Source: Fictibacillus barbaricus
Lineage (GTDB): Bacteria > Bacillota > Bacilli > Bacillales > Fictibacillaceae
Reading direction: 5' to 3'
DNA length: 64,000 nt
Assembly: GCF_014635025.1 (NCBI RefSeq)
Contig: NZ_BMCE01000002.1
Span: 620,001-684,000, forward strand
The translations under genes were made by a program, and so were the position numbers. Positions 49,770 through 56,921 of the stretch are shown here, in pieces. A model generated the notes under the pieces. It had not been told where the DNA came from. It saw only the letters and a list, made by a program, of their open reading frames with translations, and did no database searches. How positions within the stretch are numbered: position 1 is the stretch's first letter; every line of letters begins with the position of its first letter.

Positions 49770-49857
49770 ATGGTCAAGGATAAAACAAATCTCATAAGGA
49801 CGTGCTTGCATATCCTCCATCAGCGTGAATAAACATGTACAAAGGAGGGAGAATTCA

Positions 49858-50034
49858 ATGTATCTCATTATGATTATTGTAAGCCTAATTTCATTAGCGG
49901 GGAGTTTTTACTATTTTGTGCTCTCTCTATTAAATATGGCGCCAAAGATCCTGGCTATTCCTAGCCTTTTTATTGCTATACTCTTAACAACCCTTTGTTA
50001 CAACTACCGGTCAAAGCTTAAACGCATTGGTTAA
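49858..50034 (+). CDS. Small two-helix membrane protein, 58 residues
   Basis: ATG 49858 is preceded by AAAGGAGGGA, an excellent ribosome site, and the 58-codon frame has two hydrophobic helices (about 2-24 and 30-49). It ends in basic RSKLKRIG. No family is recognised. It lies between the spxH terminator and the pepF terminator. The upstream-extended frame from 49825 has no ribosome site. Confidence 0.65.
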   Translation: MYLIMIIVSLISLAGSFYYFVLSLLNMAPKILAIPSLFIAILLTTLCYNYRSKLKRIG

Positions 50035-50044
50035 ACAATTACAA

Positions 50045-50074
50045 AATCCTGTCCGAATCGGACAGGATTTTTGT
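50045..50074. terminator. Bidirectional terminator of the two-helix protein and pepF
   Basis: AATCCTGTCC (50045-50054) pairs with GGACAGGATT (50060-50069), perfect, with TTT after and AAAA before. Confidence 0.85.
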
Positions 50075-50076
50075 GT

Positions 50077-51894
50077 TTATTTTTCAAAAAGCAGTTCTTC
50101 CATCTCGTCAAGAATGGATTCGAATACTTTAAGTGCGTTTTCAATCGGTTCAGGTGTCGTCATATCAACACCAGCCTTCTTCAAAACTTCAATTGGATAA
50201 TCAGAGCTTCCCGCTTTTAAGAAGTCTAGATAACGATCAACCGCAGGCTTTCCTTCTTCTAAAATCTGCTGTGATAAGGAAGCAGCTGCACTGAAGCCCG
50301 TAGCATATTGATACACATAGAAATTGTAATAGAAGTGAGGGATCCTTGCCCACTCTATTCCGATTTCCTTATCGATCACAAGGTCATCTCCAAAATATTT
50401 AACGTTTAGATCGTAATAGATCTTCGTTAACAATTCAGGAGTCAAAGGCTCCCCGTTAGCAGCTCTCACATGGATTTCCTGTTCGAATTCAGCAAACATC
50501 GTTTGACGGAAAACAGTGCCTCTGAAACCTTCTAAGTGATGGTTTAGTAAGTATAACTTCTCTTTCTTATCAGAAGTCTTTTCAAGCATGTAGTGATTTA
50601 ATAAAGCTTCATTACAAGTTGATGCGACTTCTGCCACGAAGATCGAATAATCTGCATATGGATATGGCTGATTATCACGTGTATAGTAGCTATGAACCGA
50701 ATGTCCAATTTCATGTGTTAATGTAAATAAGTTATTTACGTTATCCTGCCAGTTCATTAAGATGTATGGCATTGTTCCATACGCACCGGATGAATAGGCA
50801 CCGCTTCTTTTTCCTGCATTCTCGTGAACATCGATCCAACGCTTCTCATAGCCTTCTTTTACGATGTTCTTATACTCTTCACCCATAGGATCTAAACTGT
50901 CTAATACAAGCTGTTGTGCTTCTTTGAAGCTAACTTCCATTTTGGCATCCTTAACAAGCGGTGTATATAAATCATACATGTGAAGCTCATCAAGGCCAAG
51001 TGCCTTTTTACGAAGACGTACATAACGGTGTAACAAATCTAAATTATCATTCACCGTTTTTACTAAATTATCGTATACAGCTTCCGGAATGTTATTGTTG
51101 TTTAATGCTGCTTCACGAGCAGATTTGAACTTTCTTGTTTTGGCGAAGAAATTGTCACGCTTCACAGTTCCTGCAAGCGTGCTTGCAAAAGTATTCTTAT
51201 AAGAATCATAAGTGCCGTAGACCGCTTTAAAAGCATCTTCCCTTACTCTTCGGTCAGAGCTTTCCAGGAAACGGATGTAACGACCGTGTGTTACCTCGAT
51301 CTCTTCCCCATTCTCATCTTTAATGACTGGAAATTTAAGATCAGCGTTATTTAACATACCAAACGTATTGCTGGATGTATTTGCAACTTCTCTTACATCT
51401 GCTAATAGGGCTTCTTCTTCTTTAGAAAGAACATGTGGACGCTGACGGTTAATTTCGTCTAGGGCGTGCTTATAAAGTTTTAAAGGCTCATAGCTTTGTA
51501 AGAATTGAAGCAGTGAATCTTCAGATAGAGATAGAATTTCGGGAACTGCAAATGATACTGTGCTGCTGACTTGTGTCGCGAGATTAGAAGCCCGATCATT
51601 CAACCCTTGGTAAAAAGAGTTTGTTGTATCCTGGTCATATCTCATATGAGCATATGTATAAAGCTTACCAAGCTTTTTTGTAACTTCATCCTGCTTTTGC
51701 AAATAAGAGTAAATTGTTTCTGCTGATTCTCCAAGCTTTCCTTGGAAGGATTTTAATTCAGGCAAAAGCTCTTTTGTTTCTTTAAATTCTTTTTCCCATA
51801 CTTCATCTGTCGCATATATTGCTTCTAAATCCCATGTGTCTGCAACAGGGACTTCATTACGTTTAGGCAATGATTTCGTTTTCGTTTGAGACAT
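50077..51894 (-). CDS. pepF: Oligoendopeptidase F (PepF), M3 family
   Basis: A 605-residue cytosolic metallopeptidase of M3B. The zinc motif HExxH reads THEIGHSVHSYY near residue 390, with the third ligand downstream in EVASTCNE. The C-terminal half carries IGIEWARIPHFYYNFYVYQYATG (partly quoted). It cleaves oligopeptides of about 7-17 residues, including signalling peptides. ATG 51894 is behind GGAGGT. It is transcribed from its own promoter region, with a shared terminator at 50045. This is the usual position in the yjb block (yjbG). Confidence 0.95.
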   Translation of the reverse strand: MSQTKTKSLPKRNEVPVADTWDLEAIYATDEVWEKEFKETKELLPELKSFQGKLGESAETIYSYLQKQDEVTKKLGKLYTYAHMRYDQDTTNSFYQGLNDRASNLATQVSSTVSFAVPEILSLSEDSLLQFLQSYEPLKLYKHALDEINRQRPHVLSKEEEALLADVREVANTSSNTFGMLNNADLKFPVIKDENGEEIEVTHGRYIRFLESSDRRVREDAFKAVYGTYDSYKNTFASTLAGTVKRDNFFAKTRKFKSAREAALNNNNIPEAVYDNLVKTVNDNLDLLHRYVRLRKKALGLDELHMYDLYTPLVKDAKMEVSFKEAQQLVLDSLDPMGEEYKNIVKEGYEKRWIDVHENAGKRSGAYSSGAYGTMPYILMNWQDNVNNLFTLTHEIGHSVHSYYTRDNQPYPYADYSIFVAEVASTCNEALLNHYMLEKTSDKKEKLYLLNHHLEGFRGTVFRQTMFAEFEQEIHVRAANGEPLTPELLTKIYYDLNVKYFGDDLVIDKEIGIEWARIPHFYYNFYVYQYATGFSAAASLSQQILEEGKPAVDRYLDFLKAGSSDYPIEVLKKAGVDMTTPEPIENALKVFESILDEMEELLFEK

Positions 51895-51990
51895 AGTACA
51901 CCTCCAAATAAATTAAAGAAAATGCAGTACAGCACATTTTCCTTATGTATATCTTCATATTACCAGAAAATGCTTATACAAAGTTAAAAA

Positions 51991-53157
51991 TTACATCTTT
52001 TCACAGAAAATTTTGTCAAGTTTCAATGCCTCATCAAGGGTTTTTGGATAATGAGTTTTCCATACTTTTTTATAGGTTCCATCCGTCACTTTTATAATGT
52101 AGCCTGCTTCTTCTAGAAAATTGAGGTACCCATCAAGAGCTTCCACAAAGCTTTCTTCTAGGTATGGAAATTGTCTGACCACAAAAATCCGCTTTTCCAT
52201 TAATCGTCTACACTCATTAATCAGAAATTCAATACGGAATGACTGAGTTTGCGTTTTCTCAATAAAAAATAAGAGATAAGTTTGCCACAGATATGGGGAG
52301 GTTTCAAATAAAAAATAGTCTTTAGAAGGTACACCTGCTATGGAAGGAAATAATGTTAAAGAGTGGTGATTAAAATACAGAACCTTTTTAACGTACATTA
52401 CAGCAGGAGATATGTTCTTAAAAGCTGTCATTCTCCAGGTTGTCTTCTGTTTTAACCATAAATCATTATGATGATTGGTTGATTCATTACCAAAAGTCTT
52501 TGAAAGCCAATCAGCCTGTGGAACATTCTTTATTGAAAATACATAAGAATCAGCAGCTGCTTTTTTTTGAGAAAGCGGGAGTATGTTTCTTAGCAGCACA
52601 AATTGTTGTTGAAGCGGGCAAAAGTAATTGAGATACAAATTACCATCGTGATCTTTCTTTGCTGATGCAAGATCTGTGCTATGAATATAATAGAGTGATC
52701 CACCTTTTTGCCTTAAACGTTTTAAACCAAATATCCAATCAGATTGAATGTTAAGAGATTGATAACCCATAATTCGACTTCTTAAAAGATCTGGACTCAT
52801 AGTTGCGCATTGAAATTCAATAGCTTGGTTATTTTGAGCAAGGAACAAATCAGGACGCTGAGCAATATCACGCAGATAGAATTCTATTATCGGTTCTTGC
52901 TGTAACTGGACAAGCCACTTATATAGCCCCTTTTTTCCAAGTAAATGATAATTTGTTTCTGTTTCATGTAATCCTGTACATTGTTCATAAGACTGATGAG
53001 CGAAGTGCCATGTCTTTTTTGTACCGCATTTTGGAATTACATTATTTTTGCAAACCGGGCATACCAATTTCCCTGTTTTTCTTTTTGAATCCCATTCTTC
53101 CTTTGTAATTTTCCCCACCATATCTACAAACTGATTATTAAAAAGCGCTACAAGCAA
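51991..53157 (-). CDS. coiA: Competence protein CoiA
   Basis: A 388-residue CoiA-family protein. The N-terminal CPVCKNNVIPKCGTKKTWHFAH-type zinc-binding region (about 32-53) precedes a nuclease-like core, where QPIIEFYLRDIAQRPDLFL and AIEFQCATMS appear in order (roughly residues 85-130). CoiA is needed for DNA uptake and recombination during competence. The open frame begins with ATG 53175 behind a poor site; TTG 53157 lies five bases after GAGGTG and gives the family's LLVAL start, so it is preferred. It sits next to mecA and pepF as in B. subtilis. Confidence 0.88.
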   Translation of the reverse strand: MLVALFNNQFVDMVGKITKEEWDSKRKTGKLVCPVCKNNVIPKCGTKKTWHFAHQSYEQCTGLHETETNYHLLGKKGLYKWLVQLQQEPIIEFYLRDIAQRPDLFLAQNNQAIEFQCATMSPDLLRSRIMGYQSLNIQSDWIFGLKRLRQKGGSLYYIHSTDLASAKKDHDGNLYLNYFCPLQQQFVLLRNILPLSQKKAAADSYVFSIKNVPQADWLSKTFGNESTNHHNDLWLKQKTTWRMTAFKNISPAVMYVKKVLYFNHHSLTLFPSIAGVPSKDYFLFETSPYLWQTYLLFFIEKTQTQSFRIEFLINECRRLMEKRIFVVRQFPYLEESFVEALDGYLNFLEEAGYIIKVTDGTYKKVWKTHYPKTLDEALKLDKIFCEKM

Positions 53158-53282
53158 AATGTCACCTCTTTTCATCTCTCACTTTAATGATGAAAGAAGA
53201 TGAATCAAATGTCATATGTTCTAATTGTGATTTCTGAATAATAAACACTTTAATTTTAAGAAAAATACTCTCGTAAAAAAAC

Positions 53283-53315
53283 AAAAAACCGATTTCAATG
53301 TAGCTGAAATCGGTT
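53283..53315 (-). terminator. Terminator of mecA
   Basis: AACCGATTTCA (53287-53297) pairs with TGAAATCGGTT (53305-53315), followed on the minus strand by TTTTTTG. Confidence 0.85.
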
Positions 53316-53320
53316 ATATC

Positions 53321-53989
53321 TTATAATTTAAAATATTTTTGTACGTCTTCTAAAGCACCTTCAGCAACAATTGTTTTTCCATACTCTTGTATACGGTATA
53401 CAGATAGGTCTGAATCGTTGCCATATTCCAGAAGCTGTGCTAATAAATCATCTTGTTCACGATCTGAAGTATCTACATTAAATGTGACGTACAAATAATA
53501 TTTACCCTCGAAGTGATAAAGCGAATTTTCAAATGATGAAGAATCAATCGTATGACTTAAAGAAATAACATCTTCAAAGTCGCCAAAAGAAATCAGGAAA
53601 GATAGATAATCCTCTTCTGTTTCTTCCAGTTCATCATATTCATCTTCTGCTTGAAATTGTTGATCCAACATCTTTTCAATGTTTTGATCAACTGGTAAAT
53701 CCAATTTATCTTCGCCTATAGGCAGCTCAATCTTTTTACCGTCTTTAGACATCTGAGCACGGGTTACAATGATTTCAAGACCTTTATCCAGAGCCTGTAC
53801 TTGAATCCACAGAGGACCTTCTAATGGAAACTGTTCTTGCTGATGTGCTTCGTCCATCATTTCCCAAAAAAGTTCTTCTCCTCTTTCGCGATCAGACCAT
53901 ATTTCTTCACGGTCGAAACCGCGATCTTCAATATCTCTGTACGTAATGAAAAATTTAATGGTGAACTCATTCACTCTTTCAATTTCCAT
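53321..53989 (-). CDS. mecA: ClpC adaptor protein MecA
   Basis: A 222-residue MecA. The N-terminal substrate-binding region (MEIERVNEFTIKFFITYRD, residues 1-19, then FDREEIW) targets ComK, and the C-terminal two-thirds bind ClpC and trigger its hexamer. An acidic linker (about 118-133, QAEDEYDELEETEED) separates them. The frame opens at 54052 without a ribosome site; ATG 53989 follows AAGGGAGA and is the start. It is on the minus strand, upstream of coiA, with its own terminator. Confidence 0.93.
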   Translation of the reverse strand: MEIERVNEFTIKFFITYRDIEDRGFDREEIWSDRERGEELFWEMMDEAHQQEQFPLEGPLWIQVQALDKGLEIIVTRAQMSKDGKKIELPIGEDKLDLPVDQNIEKMLDQQFQAEDEYDELEETEEDYLSFLISFGDFEDVISLSHTIDSSSFENSLYHFEGKYYLYVTFNVDTSDREQDDLLAQLLEYGNDSDLSVYRIQEYGKTIVAEGALEDVQKYFKL

Positions 53990-54144
53990 TCTGCTTCTCT
54001 CCCTTCTCTCCGGTTTGTTCGTGAAGGGATAAATACCCCTAGAAAAAAGCAAATCATATTTCCTTTATTCTCCATCGAAAAATACATCAATCACAATTAA
54101 ACCTCTTGTACCTTATTCTATGACAAAACGGAAAATATGGAAAT

Positions 54145-54176
54145 AAAAAAGGCCTGTATAAACTGCCCTTTTTTAC
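54145..54176. terminator. Bidirectional hairpin between the mecA and yjbE promoters
   Basis: AAAAAAGGC pairs with GCC(C)TTTTTT around CTGTATAAACT. It has T- and A-runs on both sides and lies between two divergent promoter regions. GGCCTGT here and ACAGGCC at 54217-54223 can alternatively pair. Its role is unclear, as no upstream gene exists on either strand. Confidence 0.4.
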
Positions 54177-54208
54177 ACCTAAAAGATATTGAAAGAAATG
54201 CTCTCAAC

Positions 54209-54238
54209 TTGACTCGACAGGCCAAGCTGGACTATAAT
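54209..54238 (+). promoter_or_regulatory. Sigma-A promoter of yjbE
   Basis: TTGACT (54209-54214), 18-base spacer, TATAAT (54233-54238). Transcription would start near 54245, which excludes the longer frame from 54137 and supports the start at 54311. Confidence 0.65.
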
Positions 54239-54310
54239 TCAATGGTCTTTAAGGTTAACATATTGTACCATAATACAACTGAAATTTCATTACAAACGGG
54301 GGGTTTACGT

Positions 54311-54976
54311 TTGGAAACAGAATTTTTGATATCTTTATTGCAAATTATTGCAATCGATATCCTTCTTGGCGGAGACAATGCTATTGTAATTGCTCTTGCC
54401 AGCAGAAATTTACCAGAAAAACAAAGAAATAAAGCCATCTTCTTAGGAACTGGACTTGCTATCGTTGTACGAGTAGTACTAACCATTGTAGCGGTTTACT
54501 TGTTAAATATTCCTTTCTTGTATCTTGCAGGCGGTATTCTTCTTCTTATTATTGCTTACAAGCTGATCTTAGAAGAAGATGAGGAACTGGATGTTAAAGC
54601 TGGAAAAAACTTATCAGATGCAGTAAAAACAATTGTTTTTGCCGATATTGCAATGGGACTTGATAATGTACTGGCTGTTGCTGGTGCAGCACATGGAAAT
54701 ATTATTTTAGTAGTCATAGGCCTATTAGTTTCTGTTCCCATTATTATATGGGGAAGTAAAATTATATTGCACTTTATGGAGAGATTCCCTGTATTAATTT
54801 ACATTGGGGCCGGAGTTCTGGCATTTACAGCAGCAGGTATGATCATCGAAGAAAAAATGATCCACTCCTTTTTTGAAGGAAACGACTTCTTGAAATACGG
54901 TATATATATCTTTTTAATCATTGGGGTTATACTTGCAGGAGTTCTTACAAATTCATTTAAAAAGCGTTCAAGATAG
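54311..54976 (+). CDS. yjbE: TerC-family membrane protein (YjbE)
   Basis: A 221-residue protein with about seven membrane helices and the TerC metal motifs: ILLGGDNAIVIAL (Asp near 20, N and A), then IVFADIAMGLDNVLAVAG with two Asp residues in the fourth helix, and GSKIILHFMERFP. TerC relatives in B. subtilis (MeeF, MeeY) export manganese and help metalate exported proteins. TTG 54311 lies after GGGGGGT, and an upstream promoter fits. No yybP-ykoY riboswitch was found in the short leader. It is on the plus strand, opposite its neighbours mecA and spx. Confidence 0.88.
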   Translation: METEFLISLLQIIAIDILLGGDNAIVIALASRNLPEKQRNKAIFLGTGLAIVVRVVLTIVAVYLLNIPFLYLAGGILLLIIAYKLILEEDEELDVKAGKNLSDAVKTIVFADIAMGLDNVLAVAGAAHGNIILVVIGLLVSVPIIIWGSKIILHFMERFPVLIYIGAGVLAFTAAGMIIEEKMIHSFFEGNDFLKYGIYIFLIIGVILAGVLTNSFKKRSR

Positions 54977-54988
54977 ATAAAAAAACCA

Positions 54989-55018
54989 AAAAAGTCCTAC
55001 AATAAGCAGGACTTTTTA
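54989..55018 (+). terminator. Terminator of yjbE
   Basis: AAAGTCCT (54991-54998) pairs with AGGACTTT (55008-55015), followed by TTATT. Confidence 0.8.
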
Positions 55019-55030
55019 TTATCAGGCATA

Positions 55031-55066
55031 AAAAAACTTCCGCCTTAAAAAAGGGGAAGTTTTTTC
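55031..55066 (-). terminator. Terminator of spx
   Basis: AAAAAACTTCC (55031-55041) pairs with GGAAGTTTTTT (55055-55065). It lies two bases beyond the spx stop. Confidence 0.8.
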
Positions 55067-55067
55067 T

Positions 55068-55466
55068 TTATTCATTTACAAGACGCTGTGCTTCCATAAG
55101 CTGAAACGTGCGCACTCTTCTTGGCAGAAAACGGCGAATTTCGTCTTCATTATAACCAACTTGTAGACGCTTTTCATCAAGGATAATCGGTCTTCGCAAT
55201 AATCCAGGATGATCTGCAATCAATTGGTATAAATCTTGCAAAGGCATGGATTCAAGATTAATGTTAAGTTCCTGGAACGTTTTAGAACGAGTAGAAATAA
55301 TCTCGTCTGTCCCGTCCTCTGTCATTCTCAAGATTTGCTTAACTTCTTCTATTGATAAAGGTTCTGAAAAAATATTTCTTTCTTGATAAGGAATGTCATT
55401 CTCTTTTAACCATGCTTTTGCTTTACGGCATGATGTACAGCTCGGCGAAGTAAATAATGTGACCAT
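55068..55466 (-). CDS. spx: Redox regulator Spx
   Basis: A 132-residue ArsC-family regulator that binds the RNA polymerase alpha C-terminal domain and reprograms transcription on disulfide stress. The switch CxxC is C10-T-S-C13 in SPSCTSCRK, and [15 protein letters not shown] (about 44-58, with G52) is the alpha-CTD contact region. The frame opens at 55532, but ATG 55466 follows AAGGAGA and gives the standard MVTLF start. An extracytoplasmic-sigma promoter and a palindrome lie upstream, fitting stress control. The adaptor SpxH that delivers it to ClpXP is at 48.8 kb. Confidence 0.97.
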   Translation of the reverse strand: MVTLFTSPSCTSCRKAKAWLKENDIPYQERNIFSEPLSIEEVKQILRMTEDGTDEIISTRSKTFQELNINLESMPLQDLYQLIADHPGLLRRPIILDEKRLQVGYNEDEIRRFLPRRVRTFQLMEAQRLVNE

Positions 55467-55593
55467 AGTGGATCTCTCCTTCCCCTCTCTCTGATTTAGG
55501 TACTTTAAAAAAGTTATTAAATCATCATTCATAGTATACTACACATTTTACATTTTCGGTAGAGGTTATACAGACTTTTGTACATTTTTACGA

Positions 55594-55608
55594 ATTTGTC
55601 ATACAAAT
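55594..55608. promoter_or_regulatory. Palindromic candidate operator upstream of spx
   Basis: ATTTGT-CAT-ACAAAT, a 15-base perfect inverted repeat, 128 bases before the spx start codon. B. subtilis spx is repressed by PerR and YodB in this region. Assignment to either is not possible from the sequence. Confidence 0.4.
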
Positions 55609-55660
55609 GTAATACGTATACAAGTCACCTTACATAACGTTCCGATTCTCTACATATATA

Positions 55661-55688
55661 TAGACGTATTACCCAAAGATAAGTTTCA
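55661..55688 (-). promoter_or_regulatory. ECF-sigma (sigma-M/W-type) promoter of spx
   Basis: TGAAAC (55683-55688), 16-base spacer, CGTCTA (55661-55666), reading toward spx. This is a consensus fit to the cell-envelope-stress sigma factors known to drive spx in B. subtilis. Confidence 0.6.
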
Positions 55689-55705
55689 TAAAACATAAAA
55701 AAATA

Positions 55706-55731
55706 AAAGAGTGGCGTAAGGCCACTCTTTT
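55706..55731 (-). terminator. Terminator of the small basic protein gene
   Basis: AAAGAGTGGC (55706-55715) pairs with GCCACTCTTT (55721-55730), with TTTTTA on the minus strand side as well. It begins just after the stop codon. Confidence 0.8.
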
Positions 55732-55866
55732 TTATGCGATTGTTTTCTTCACTTGTGATGCAGGACCTTTCCTAGCGATGTTTGGTTTGAAATTCTTTAG
55801 ATTCTTCTTAAGCATTTCTTTCCATAACTCCCGCTTCGTTTTCTTCTTTTTGTCTTTTTGTTTCAC
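55732..55866 (-). CDS. Small very basic protein, 44 residues
   Basis: GTG 55866 follows AAAGGAGGA by about ten bases and opens a 44-codon frame. The product is Lys-rich (about a third of residues), begins MKQKDKKKKTKRELWKEML and ends VKKTIA. It is followed by a clear terminator and lies between yjbC and spx. It may be a nucleic-acid-binding or regulatory peptide. No known family. Confidence 0.6.
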   Translation of the reverse strand: MKQKDKKKKTKRELWKEMLKKNLKNFKPNIARKGPASQVKKTIA

Positions 55867-55899
55867 AATGCCTCATCCTCCTTTAACAAGGAAAATAAA

Positions 55900-56514
55900 T
55901 TACTCAGAAGCTGGTTTGCCTGTCGGATCTGATGTTTCATCTTGTATCAGCTCAGGTTTTGGAACCGCATTCTCTTGATCAAGAGTTAATACTTCACTTG
56001 CGGGCTGATAAGATTTACCGTACAATTCACTATCTTTGTACGTGTGTATTTCATTATACGTCTTTTTCATGTTTTCATAAATAGTTTCTTCTGATTCTTC
56101 AGTTGGCGACCAATACAAAATTTCCATCTCATTCACTTCATTTGTAGCGAGAGAACGTCTTCTATATCCGATACTCGATGCATGCTCAAATCCTTCACGC
56201 GTATAAAAACGAAGTCTTTTTTCAGTATCTGTGTCTTCGTAATTTACAGGCTCAACTTCAAGTATGATGGGCTTTCCTTTTGCCTTTAATTTTTCAATAA
56301 GTTTATGACCAAGCCCTTGTCCTCGTGCATCTTTAGATACAAACAAATAATCGATAAAAACAAAGTCAGGAAGCTCTACGTACATTAGAACGTGATGAGG
56401 TCCTTCATCCTTATGATAAATATCACTTTTCTCATCGAGTAAAAGTTCCATGTGTTCCTTTGATTTCATCTCTTCAATCGGAAAATATTGATTCAACTTC
56501 TCGTACCAATTCAT
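55900..56514 (-). CDS. yjbC: GNAT acetyltransferase YjbC
   Basis: A 204-residue GNAT-fold protein whose acetyl-CoA loop is DARGQGLGHKLIEKLK (about 79-94, with RGQGLG). The N-terminal half has DKSDIYHKDEGPHHVLMYVE, and the C-terminal tail (about 175-204) is acidic and disordered. YjbC is cotranscribed with spx in B. subtilis and linked to salt stress. ATG 56514 lies behind AAGGAG with a GGGG nearer the start. In this window a small basic gene and a terminator separate it from spx, so cotranscription is less obvious. Confidence 0.88.
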   Translation of the reverse strand: MNWYEKLNQYFPIEEMKSKEHMELLLDEKSDIYHKDEGPHHVLMYVELPDFVFIDYLFVSKDARGQGLGHKLIEKLKAKGKPIILEVEPVNYEDTDTEKRLRFYTREGFEHASSIGYRRRSLATNEVNEMEILYWSPTEESEETIYENMKKTYNEIHTYKDSELYGKSYQPASEVLTLDQENAVPKPELIQDETSDPTGKPASE

Positions 56515-56643
56515 TGTTTCCCCATCAGCTCCTTAAATTATGGTTATTAGTTATAGTTTTCCCTCTTTCTTCCTTTGTTATCATGAGATACAATAAAGAA
56601 AGAAGTACGTGATGAACCCGTTGTTAAAAGGAGGAGTCCTCAT

Positions 56644-56823
56644 TTGATTTCATTCTTTACCGATTTAATGTTATTAGCTCTTTGTGTAGTTGGTATTACA
56701 GCACTGATGGGAACCATTTCCCAAGTCATCGCGGTTAAATTGTTCGGCGGTAAAAAAGTCTCACATTTTGTGGATAAATCGAAGTCTTTTCAAGAAAATT
56801 GGAGTCCTGTAAAAAGAAGATAA
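56644..56823 (+). CDS. Small single-helix membrane protein, 59 residues
   Basis: TTG 56644 is seven bases after AAAGGAGGAG. The 59-residue product begins MISFFTDLMLLALCVVG and has one strongly hydrophobic helix (about 4-33), then a polar basic tail ending PVKRR. It is followed at once by a terminator. The position after yjbC resembles the place of small unknowns in bacilli. Function is unknown. Confidence 0.65.
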   Translation: MISFFTDLMLLALCVVGITALMGTISQVIAVKLFGGKKVSHFVDKSKSFQENWSPVKRR

Positions 56824-56828
56824 AGAAA

Positions 56829-56864
56829 TCAAACAACCCGTGAATTTTGGGTTGTTTTTTTACA
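56829..56864 (+). terminator. Terminator of the single-helix protein gene
   Basis: AAACAACCC (56831-56839) pairs with GGGTTGTTT (56849-56857), followed by TTTT. Confidence 0.85.
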
Positions 56865-56921
56865 TTTTCAGTTCGAACTGCTTTATAATACAAGGGTAAC
56901 ATACATAATAGAGGTGTACAA

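Noticed and set aside
54137-54310. N-terminal 58-residue extension of the YjbE frame
   Set aside because: It lies upstream of a good sigma-A promoter at 54209-54238, and a GGGGGGT ribosome site sits right before TTG 54311. The extension also contains a Cys and charged residues unlike TerC proteins.
54120-54310. Possible yybP-ykoY manganese riboswitch before yjbE
   Set aside because: The hallmark paired-helix sequences of that riboswitch were not found. Only a terminator-like hairpin upstream of the promoter is present.
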